Assembly (NCBI GenBank): GCA_947444925.1
Contig: CANFBW010000012.1
Location: 1-64,000 of the forward strand
Source of the DNA: Flavobacteriales bacterium
GTDB taxonomy: Bacteria; Bacteroidota; Bacteroidia; Flavobacteriales_C; GCA-002722245
Reading direction: 5' to 3'
Length of the DNA stretch: 64,000 bases
Shown here: piece after piece, positions 1 through 8,400 of the stretch
Layout of the letters: every line of letters starts with the position of its first letter
Position numbering within the stretch: the stretch's first letter is position 1
Notes under the pieces: model-generated
Seen by the model: the letters and a program-made list of their open reading frames with translations, nothing else
The model's database searches: none
What the model was told of the DNA's origin: nothing
Translations under genes and position numbers: made by a program

Positions 1-1505
1 GCCCTCTGTTTTTGTTCTTCTTTAAGTGCTTCTTTAATGGCTGATTTTGCTTTTGCAGTCACCACATAATTGAGCCATTCTTCTTTGGGTGTTTGTTTTT
101 TAGAAGTGATGATTTCAATTTGTGCACCGCTCTCCATTTCGAAGTTCAGCGGCACCAGTTTGTGGTTTACTTTAGCGCCGATACACTGGTCGCCTATGCG
201 CGAGTGAATTTCGTAAGCAAAGTCGAGCGCTGTTGCCCCTTTTGGCAAGGTTTTAATGTCTCCTGCAGGGGTGAAAACGTAGATTTCATCGGCAAAGAAG
301 TTGAGTTTGAAATCGTCGATAAACTCGAGTGCATTGCCCTCGGGAGCTTCGAGCATTTTGGTGATTTTGGCGATCCATTGGTCGAGGTGCGTTTCTTGCT
401 CTGCAGTCATCGACTTGTATTTCCAGTGGGCAGCCAATCCTTTTTCAGCGATGGCGTCCATGCGTTGTGTTCTGATTTGTACTTCAACCCACTTTCCATC
501 GAGTCCCATCACGGTGGTATGCAATGACTCGTAGCCGTTTCCTTTTGGTGTTGATATCCAGTCACGCAATCTGTCGGGACGCGGAGTGTAGTAGTCGGTG
601 ACGTGAGAATATACCTTCCAACAATCCGATTTTTCGTTTTCAGGAGCCGAGTTGAGAATGATGCGGATGGCAAAAATGTCGTACACTTCATCAAAAGTCA
701 CGCCTTTGTTTTTCATTTTTTGGGCGATGGAGAAAATGCTTTTGGTTCGTCCTTTGATGTCGAAACTAAAGCCTTTGTCGCTGAGTACATTGATGATGGG
801 CAAGCTGAATTTATTGATGTAGCGCGTTCTTTTTTTCTGGCTGGCGGCCAAATTTTCTTCTACTTGGCGGTAAAGTTCGGGTTCTGTGTAGCGAAGGCCG
901 AGGTCTTCGAGTTCGGTTTTAATGGCGTACAAACCCAATCGGTGTGCAAGTGGTGCGTAGATGTTTAAGGTTTCGTAGGCAATTTTCAACTGTTTATGGC
1001 GCGGCATGAATTCCATGGTGCGCATGTTGTGCAATCGGTCGGCAAGTTTTATGAGAATGACACGCACATCGTCAGAAAGTGTCAAAAGAATTCTTCTGAA
1101 ATTTTCTGCTTGGAGCGATTGCATGCTGTCTTCAGGATCGGCGAGAGACGAAATTTTGGTGAGACCGTCAACAATTTTCATCACCTTTTCACCGAACATA
1201 GAGTTGATGTCGTCGAGGGTAATGTAGGTGTCTTCAACAGTATCGTGTAAAAGCGCACAAACAATGGATGTGGTGCCCAAACCGATTTCATCGGCTACAA
1301 TTCGCGCGACTTCTATTGGGTGATAAATATAGGGTTCACCCGACTTTCGGCGCATCTCTTTGTGCGCATTGATCGCTACAGTGAGTGCTTTTCGAATGAG
1401 TTTTTTATCGTGATCGTCGCGTGTGCGCTTGCAGGCGCGCAGCAAACCGCGGTAGCGTTTTAAAATCTCTTGTTTTTCTTTTTCAATATCGATGACTACT
1501 TCCAT
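1..1505 (-). CDS. spoT: Bifunctional (p)ppGpp synthetase/hydrolase (RelA/SpoT family), 3' end beyond window
   Basis: Cytoplasmic alarmone enzyme of the stringent response. I translated the minus strand from the ATG at 1505-1503; the frame stays open to the window edge, so the C-terminal regulatory part is missing. The hydrolase HD domain looks intact (YHP at about residues 61-63, HD at 87-88 followed by ED at 91-92, then LADRLHNM). The synthetase domain follows (YDIFAIRI; PKGNGYESLH), then a TGS domain (ADEIYVFTPAGD, LPKGATALDFAYEIHS). With both catalytic halves preserved it is probably a bifunctional Rsh protein rather than a synthetase-only RelA. It starts about 100 nt beyond the terminator that ends the chitinase gene and is transcribed away from it. 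Family assignment is secure; bifunctionality is inferred from the motifs. Confidence 0.95.
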   Translation of the reverse strand, partial: MEVVIDIEKEKQEILKRYRGLLRACKRTRDDHDKKLIRKALTVAINAHKEMRRKSGEPYIYHPIEVARIVADEIGLGTTSIVCALLHDTVEDTYITLDDINSMFGEKVMKIVDGLTKISSLADPEDSMQSLQAENFRRILLTLSDDVRVILIKLADRLHNMRTMEFMPRHKQLKIAYETLNIYAPLAHRLGLYAIKTELEDLGLRYTEPELYRQVEENLAASQKKRTRYINKFSLPIINVLSDKGFSFDIKGRTKSIFSIAQKMKNKGVTFDEVYDIFAIRIILNSAPENEKSDCWKVYSHVTDYYTPRPDRLRDWISTPKGNGYESLHTTVMGLDGKWVEVQIRTQRMDAIAEKGLAAHWKYKSMTAEQETHLDQWIAKITKMLEAPEGNALEFIDDFKLNFFADEIYVFTPAGDIKTLPKGATALDFAYEIHSRIGDQCIGAKVNHKLVPLNFEMESGAQIEIITSKKQTPKEEWLNYVVTAKAKSAIKEALKEEQKQR

Positions 1506-1595
1506 TCCTGCTTCTATTTGTGAAGGTAAAAATAACGCATTTGCGCGATTGTTCTACTGCTAAATCAACTTAAAAGTTGCGCTGTTTTTGGGTAC

Positions 1596-1627
1596 AAAAA
1601 AAGGGGCGAATTTTTCGCCCCTTTTTT
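1596..1627. terminator. Bidirectional intrinsic terminator
   Basis: Perfect 8-bp stem GGGGCGAA (1603-1610), TTT loop, TTCGCCCC (1614-1621), with an A-run before and a T-run after, so it can work on either strand. It lies 16 nt past the stop of the minus-strand chitinase gene and most likely ends that transcript before the spoT promoter. Confidence 0.85.
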
Positions 1628-1642
1628 GAAAGTTTGTGGTTT

Positions 1643-4246
1643 CTATTTTACGATAGAAAAACTCTTGTTAAGAGATTGTCCGTCAAGCGTAACTTTAAGC
1701 AAGTAAGTTCCTGCAGCGAAGTTTTGCGCAGAAATAGTGCTTGTGTTTTTACCTGCATTCAACATTGAGTTTTCTGAGTAGATCGCTCTTCCGGCTAAGT
1801 CATATAATGCAAGTGAAGCAGCGCCACCGTTAGTTACATCTATAGCAATGTTCACATTGTCAGAAGCAGGGTTTGGGTACAGTTTCACATCGTTGAAAGA
1901 AAGTACTTCCACCGCACCAACACCTGAAGTAACCGTAAAGTTTTGTGGTTGGGTAGTGGTGTTGAGTAGGTTGTCTTTTGCAACTACTTTCAAAGTATAT
2001 TGCTTAGATGTGTAGTAGGTAGTCATTGTCCAAACTGCTGAGTATACTGAGCCTGATTGAATAGGACTGATGGTTTCTAATTTTGTAAGTCCATCCCAAA
2101 TTTCAAAAGACACTGAAGATACGCTCGTTTCGTCAACCACTGTTGCAGTTAATGTAACAGTGCTGTTGAGTACGAAAGGAAAATCTTGATTGCTAGTTGG
2201 CGCTGTGATAGTTACTGTTGGCGGGCCACAAGTGATAACAGTTGCTGTGGCAGGCGTTCTTCCGCAAGAAGCATTGGCACCCGTTTCAATAACGTAGTTG
2301 TACAATTGGCCAGCGTTTTTGTAGCTGTTCACGTCGCTTGTTTCGCTTTTCAAGAATCCGCTGCCGAAATTGGTGTGGCAGTGAATGCCAAGAGAGTAAA
2401 CGCCAGTTTCAGTTGTCACTGTACTCGCTGCAGGGTCGAATTTCATCGCCAGTGAACCTGCGGTAACGTTTGCTGTGATGAAATATTCGCCAGGCGTTAA
2501 AGTGATGCCAATATTGACATCTTTTAAAGTATATTCCCAAGATTGTTTAGTGCCATCAGCTGCAATGACGTTACTTGAGCTTTCAGACACAAGTGTATTG
2601 TCAATGGCTTTAAGCACCTTTATAGTGAATGTAGCGCCTGCTGGACCGTTGGCGAAAACACGAACGGACTTAATAGTAAGGTCTTTTACAACAGTCATGA
2701 AGTCAGCTCTTGCGTACACGCCAGCACCAGGTTTACCATTCCATGCATAGTTTGCCTGAACAAGCGCAGTAGAAGAAGTATATGTACTCACCCCAGCAGC
2801 TTTTTCTTCAACATACAAAGTGGTATTACTATTAAACACTTGAGAGTAGCTTGTGCCTGATCCTTTTTTGGTACCGCTCACAGCTTGGTCATACCAGTCA
2901 TATGTTTTTCCATTTGTTGGATTACTTACTGTTAAGCTTAAATTGTCTCCAACACAGCCGTTAGCACCTACCGTAATAAAAGGAGAACCTGCGACAACAG
3001 CGATTTCGTCAGATCTAGAGCAGCCAGCGCCTTGGTCAATTACTACTTTGTATGTTCCGGCAGCTGAAGCTGAATACGTTAAACCTGATTGGCCGTTGAT
3101 AATAGCATTGTCTTTGTACCAAGAAAAAGTTCTGCCACCTGCAGAAGCAACGCCTGGATCTAATGTTACGGCATTGGGTGCGCAAAATCCTTTGTCAGGA
3201 CCCAAATTGGGTTTAGGAATGTTACAAAGAGTGTATACGTAAGCATCAATACCATTCAACAATGAATACTGGTGAGAAGGTGCTAAGTCTTGGCCTAAGT
3301 CCCAAATTAAAATACCCATGGCAGCTTTGTTTACCGCTAAGTCGACTTTCGCTTTTAAGGTAACGATGCCATTGTATGAGTAGCCAGCATTAAGGTCAGC
3401 ATTGTAAATTATAGAGCTTGGTGTCCAGTCGTTGTATTTTATTTCGAGGTTTCGATTGTTAGTGCCTCTTCCGTAAAAAGGAACACCTAAAACCATTTTG
3501 TTGTAAGGAACCCCTTTGCCATTCCAGCCTTCTAAAGAAGTAGTGGCATTTGCCAAAGAAGAATGGTAAGTGCCGTCATAGTTGGTTGGGAAGTCGTAGG
3601 CCATGATGTGCCACTCGTCTACAAGATTTGCGTTTGACGAAAAGAAGCTTGCGTCAAGGTATTGTGCATGATTGATTTGACCTGTTGTTTCACCACCAAC
3701 AGCCATCGCTAATTTCAAATTAGGGTTTGATGAAGCAGCGATTTTGGTTCTCAACAACTGCATAAAAGCAAGGTGTGCTGCTTTGGCGCCGGCGTCGGTT
3801 GGAAATTCCCAGTCGATAGAGATGCCATAGCAGCTAGTTGTTGGCGCAGTAGCAAAAGCAATCAAGGCAGCTGCGTAAGTGTCTCTGTAACCAGAGTTTC
3901 CGCATACAGTAGCCAATCGTGCTGCTCTCAAGCCAGGTTGATCAGCGCCCCCTACGGCCAACCAAAGATTGGTTCCTTTAAGTGATGCGGCGTCGCGCAC
4001 AATGATATACTTGTTCATGTCGAAACCGAAGGTTGCATCACTAGCATTGCCTGTAATCAGCGTTCCATCAGTGTTTGAGTTGATGAAGGAAAAAATGATG
4101 TCGGTTAATTTTGAGCATTGCGCTGATACATCCGTTGTTGCTCGATAAGATGGGAAGTAGCCGATCACTCGGGTGTTGCCTGCGTAGGCACCTACGGTGG
4201 AGAGCAACAGTAGAAACGCAGCTACAAAGTAGTTGTTTTTTTTCAT
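1643..4246 (-). CDS. Secreted GH18 chitinase-like enzyme with Ig-like domains and T9SS type A tail
   Basis: 867 residues. Signal peptide at 1-22 (KKNN, hydrophobic core, AYA). Residues about 25-335 form a GH18 barrel: VIGYFPSY strand, LWLAVGG strand and the catalytic loop YGISIDWEF at 140-148 with the proton-donor Glu at 147. The usual DxxDxDxE reads YxxSxDxE here, so the first two Asp are replaced while the last Asp and the Glu remain. Then come two Ig/PKD-like modules (about 340-495), a domain I do not recognise (about 500-670), a bacterial Ig-like module (PTVTITAPT, about 680-775) and a C-terminal sorting tail (LYPNPASDNVNI ... GTYLLKV). It should be exported by the type IX system and act on chitin or a related GlcNAc polymer, either released or bound to the cell surface. 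Activity is not certain given the altered motif. Confidence 0.88.
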   Translation of the reverse strand: MKKNNYFVAAFLLLLSTVGAYAGNTRVIGYFPSYRATTDVSAQCSKLTDIIFSFINSNTDGTLITGNASDATFGFDMNKYIIVRDAASLKGTNLWLAVGGADQPGLRAARLATVCGNSGYRDTYAAALIAFATAPTTSCYGISIDWEFPTDAGAKAAHLAFMQLLRTKIAASSNPNLKLAMAVGGETTGQINHAQYLDASFFSSNANLVDEWHIMAYDFPTNYDGTYHSSLANATTSLEGWNGKGVPYNKMVLGVPFYGRGTNNRNLEIKYNDWTPSSIIYNADLNAGYSYNGIVTLKAKVDLAVNKAAMGILIWDLGQDLAPSHQYSLLNGIDAYVYTLCNIPKPNLGPDKGFCAPNAVTLDPGVASAGGRTFSWYKDNAIINGQSGLTYSASAAGTYKVVIDQGAGCSRSDEIAVVAGSPFITVGANGCVGDNLSLTVSNPTNGKTYDWYDQAVSGTKKGSGTSYSQVFNSNTTLYVEEKAAGVSTYTSSTALVQANYAWNGKPGAGVYARADFMTVVKDLTIKSVRVFANGPAGATFTIKVLKAIDNTLVSESSSNVIAADGTKQSWEYTLKDVNIGITLTPGEYFITANVTAGSLAMKFDPAASTVTTETGVYSLGIHCHTNFGSGFLKSETSDVNSYKNAGQLYNYVIETGANASCGRTPATATVITCGPPTVTITAPTSNQDFPFVLNSTVTLTATVVDETSVSSVSFEIWDGLTKLETISPIQSGSVYSAVWTMTTYYTSKQYTLKVVAKDNLLNTTTQPQNFTVTSGVGAVEVLSFNDVKLYPNPASDNVNIAIDVTNGGAASLALYDLAGRAIYSENSMLNAGKNTSTISAQNFAAGTYLLKVTLDGQSLNKSFSIVK

Positions 4247-4627
4247 GGGTAGTTTTTAAGTTAATTAATAGTTTTTCCTCTCGTAGTAGCAAAAGGAATC
4301 ACAAGATGGAAAAAATGAATGTAAAATCAAAATTAATTTTCACACAATTGTTTTGCTTTGACTTGAAAAATGAAAATCAATATGCAGTGGTTTTTATTTT
4401 TATATTTTACTGATTGTTAGTTGTTTACATAGTAATTGTGCAGTGTTTTGGCATTTGCTTGTCTATTGTTGAAAAAGAAATCCATGTACTTGATTGTATT
4501 TTTTTTTGTTTGCTGAATATGGTGTCGCAGTTCCTGTGATCGTTTTTTTTGTATGCAAGTAATTTGAAAAATGAAGCGAGTATGGCACGGTTTAACTGTA
4601 GCTTCGTCAAAAATTAAAAATAAGCAT
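4247..4627. other. Divergent intergenic region (381 nt), chitinase / SDR
   Basis: Very AT-rich region between two divergent genes, so it must hold the promoters of both. On the minus strand a TAATTTTG (plus-strand 4328-4335) fits the Bacteroidota -7 consensus TAnnTTTG, but no well-spaced TTG partner is visible. No gene, repeat or RNA is supported here. Confidence 0.4.
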
Positions 4628-5404
4628 ATGGCAACAGCACTGATTACAGGAGCGTCAAGTGGTATAGGAATGGAGTTGGCGCGCGTGCACGCAGCGACTG
4701 GAGGGGATTTGGTGTTGGTGGCTCGAAACAAGAGCAAGTTGGAGGAGCTTAAATTGGAATTCGAAACATCCTGCAGCGTGAAAGTGCTTGTGATTGAAAA
4801 AGATTTGTCATTGCCCAATGCGGCGCTGGAAGTGTATAATGAATTGAATAGTAAAAATGTTAGCATTGACTATTTGATCAACAACGCTGGTTTTGGTGAC
4901 TTTGGCTTTTTTGCCGAAAGTGATTGGTTGAAGAATGAGCAAATGATTCATTTGAATATCACAACACTCACTCAGTTTACCCAACTTTTTTTGCGCGATA
5001 TGCTGAAAAGAGGAAGTGGTAAAATAATGAATGTTGCTTCCGTTGCCGCTTTTTTACCCGGTCCGCTGATGGCTGTTTATTTCGCTACAAAGGCCTATGT
5101 GTTGAGTTTTTCGGAGGCTGTTGACAATGAAGTTAGATCCAAGGGGGTCAGTATTACTGTTTTGTGCCCGGGCGCCACCGAAAGTGCTTTTAAGGTCGCA
5201 GCCGCCGCTGAAAACAGCCGCCTATTTAAAGGCAGGAAATTAGCAAGTTCAAAGGAAGTTGCTATTTACGGTTACCGTGCTATGTTGCAAGGTAAAAGTG
5301 TTGCGATTCATGGCGTGATGAATTTTATTATGGCCAATTCAGTGCGCTTTACGCCGCGCAAATTAGTAACTAAATTAGTGCGAATGATGCAAAGTAAAGT
5401 GTAG
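4628..5404 (+). CDS. Short-chain dehydrogenase/reductase (SDR, DltE-like)
   Basis: 258 residues, a normal classical SDR length. The start is placed at ATG 4628 because the Rossmann motif TGASSGIG follows within eight residues; the frame is open further upstream but that part looks non-coding. Visible motifs: TGASSGIG cofactor site, LINNAGFG (NNAG), NVASVAAF with the catalytic Ser, and YFATK (YxxxK). A cytoplasmic NAD(P)H-dependent oxidoreductase; its substrate cannot be read from the sequence. It converges with the GH81 gene, whose stop lies only 6 nt away, with no terminator visible between them. Confidence 0.9.
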   Translation: MATALITGASSGIGMELARVHAATGGDLVLVARNKSKLEELKLEFETSCSVKVLVIEKDLSLPNAALEVYNELNSKNVSIDYLINNAGFGDFGFFAESDWLKNEQMIHLNITTLTQFTQLFLRDMLKRGSGKIMNVASVAAFLPGPLMAVYFATKAYVLSFSEAVDNEVRSKGVSITVLCPGATESAFKVAAAAENSRLFKGRKLASSKEVAIYGYRAMLQGKSVAIHGVMNFIMANSVRFTPRKLVTKLVRMMQSKV

Positions 5405-5410
5405 GTTTCT

Positions 5411-8400
5411 TTAGCGTATCAGTGACACTTTTCCGACACGATTGTGCTTTTGCAATTTTCCGTTTGCATTGATGAATTTAAAGTTCACTACATAAACATA
5501 CACGTCAATTTGCGCGAGATTTCCTTTTGCAGTTTTTCCATTCCAGCCCGATGACAGATCGTTCGATGAAAAAATTTGTTCGCCCCAGCGGTTGAAAATC
5601 AACATTTCGTATTGGTCAATATTAGCAGCTTTTGGCAAGAAAATGTCATTTTTATTATCGTCGTTGGGAGTAAATGAATTTGGTAAATAAAATATAAAAG
5701 GGCAATCGTCACTTAGCGCAATAGTGTCATTTGTACTGCATTTTCCTTCGCTAACTTTTACCCAGTAATTGCCTGCTTGTGTTGCAGTGAAAGTTGGTGA
5801 AGTGCTTTGGTCTTGCCACATATACGATCGGTTGATTGATCCGCCGTTCAAGGTGATTTTATCGTTTTCGCAAAGTAGAGTGTCTTCTCCTAAATTGATT
5901 TCGGGTGGGGTGAGTACAGTAATTTTCACACTTTGTGTATCGTTGTCACAAGTGCCGTTGGTTATAGACCAGTGCATTACAATAGTGCTTCCGGCACTTA
6001 AGTTTGAAATTGTGGCGTTTGGTGCTAAAACATCACTAATATTTGCATTGCCCGACACGAGTGTCCATGAGCCAGTGCCTATTAAAGGAGTGCTGGCCGT
6101 CATGGTATCAGTGCTTTTACAAGTGCTGTGGTCAACGCCTGCTAAAGCCATCGATGGTTTACGGTCAATTACAATGTTGACACTTGATGTTGTTGCAGTG
6201 CATAAGGCTTTGGATATGGTCCATACAAAAGTATTGGTGTCGGGAGACAGTTGGCTAACGGTCGATTTTGGATCAAATGGATTGCTAATTATTGCAGCAC
6301 CTTTTGTCACCGACCATTTACCTGTTCCGCTCGATGCAGCGTCAGCATCAAGCACAGAGTTGTTCAAGCACAGTTGTTGATTGTTGCCTGCAACAGCTAA
6401 GGATGGACCACTGGTGCTTGTAATGTTGATTTGACTTTTTGAATCGGTACAAGTGCCATTGGAAATCGTCCATTCGAAAGTATTTGTGCCTAAGGTAAGG
6501 CCATCGACTTTCGCGTCAGCTGCTGTATCATCGCTGAAAATTCCTGAGCCTGCAACAACAGTCCATTTTCCTTTTCCAATGATTGGTGTGTTTGCAGCTA
6601 AAGTATCTTTGTTGCCACATTTATTGTGATCGGCTCCAGCTATCGCCAACGAAGGGTTGTCATCGCGCACAATTTGCACACTGTCTCTTGATACGGCGCA
6701 ATCCCCTTTAGAAACAGTCCATACAAAAATATTGGTATCGATCGATAGATTGCTTACTGCTGTTTTTGGATCGAGTGAATCGGCGATAGCGGCGAGTCCT
6801 GACGTGAAAGTCCATTTGCCTGTTCCTGAAATGGGAGTTGTTGCGTTGAGCAATGTGCTGTTGGAACACAATGTTTGCGCAGTGCCAGCTACGGCAGGAG
6901 AAATAGGATTGTCTTTTGTGATGGTAACCGAAGCCGACGCAAGCGGACATGCGCCATTAATGATTGACCATACAAAGGTGTTTGCGCCAATGGAGAGTGC
7001 ACTCACGTTGGCTTTTGGGGCAGTGATGTTGTCAAAAATTGCGCTGCCCGCTGCGATGGTCCAAATGCCGGTTCCTGCTGTGGGGGTGTTGCCCTGTAGC
7101 GTGAAATTGCTTCCGCAAATGGTACTGTCGTTGCCTGCTTTGGCAATGACTAATTCGTCAACTAAAACACTGTCGACCTGACCGATTTTTGAAAGTTGCG
7201 CGGTGTCGTTGACACACGCAGGGTCTGGTGCATTGATCATTACTGTACGGTAATAGTTCCATCCTTTGGTGGATGGGGTGATGTTTACATTGTTGTCATT
7301 GTGAAAATTGCTAGGTCCAACGCGTTGTATTGTTGTCCAATTAATTTTATTGGTAGATTGTTGAAAGTCGACAATAGTGTCGCTGGTCATGATAATGAAT
7401 TTTGAGGTAGAAGCACTAATGCTATTGCCCATGCATATGCGATTGCTGCTGAGTTTTATGTTTCCAACTGTGTCGCAACCGCAACTCGATACAGTGACCA
7501 TGTCTTGCTCGCTCACATCGGCAGTGTCGTTACCGGGATGACAAATTAGATAGGGCTGTTTGAGGTATTCATTGAGCATTACCACGCGGTAGTAAAATTT
7601 CCCCGTGCTGGTAGGGGTAACATTAACCGTAAGGGAGTCTTCTCCCGAGCGCACATTGTAAAGCTTGCTCCAGTTGATGCCGTCAGTGGAAACCTGGTAT
7701 TCCATGGTAGTGTCTTTGTCGCACACTTTAAAGTTATGGTAATTCAGTTTGAAAGATTCGCCAATGCATATGCTGTGTTTGTCGGCAGTAACGGGACCGG
7801 TAGAGTCGGGGCCGAGCAAAGTGCAGGTAACCACGGTATCTTTAGGTAATTGCCAGCAAGTGCCATCGGTAAATTTCACTGTGCGCACAGGGTCACCAGG
7901 AGGATTGTACATCATATAATGTCGGTACCAAGTGTCGCAGGAATCTTTTTGAAAGATTCCGTAGCTGGTGATATTGGCATGTATTGCTGCGCCTACATAA
8001 ACGCCGCAACTGTCGAAGGTGTGCATCCAATGATAGGCGAAGGCGTAGCCATTGGGTGACCAGTTGCAGGAACCGCGGTAATTATTGAAAGCTGCAATGG
8101 CGCCTTGTGGATCAGTGATGGCTTGTAGAGGAACAATTTCTCCGCCCATTGGTTTGGTGCTTCCTGTTCCTGCAGCAATGGGGTAATTGGGGTAGTTCAA
8201 ACCCAGGTCGGCATAGTTGGCTGCTGAACCTGCGAAGTTGGTGCCACTCCAAATGGTAGAAGCTGACCACGGCAAGTAATCGATCCAGACGCCAGCGACT
8301 GGATTGCCGCCAAAATAGGTGTCGTGCGTGCCACCAGCATCACCTGTTCGGCACATGTGTCGCCATGCGTAGGAGGTGCAGTAGTTTCCGTTGCTGGTGT

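Noticed and set aside
93-527. 144-codon plus-strand frame at the window start
   Set aside because: Antisense to the spoT coding sequence, which has full family motifs on the minus strand; the antisense frame has none.
4571-4627. Earlier in-frame ATG for the short-chain dehydrogenase
   Set aside because: It would add 19 residues before the Rossmann motif, beyond the usual SDR start; the ATG at 4628 fits the family.
5769-7181. Long plus-strand frames opposite the GH81 repeats
   Set aside because: They recur with the period of the coding repeats and are mirror images of them, not genes.
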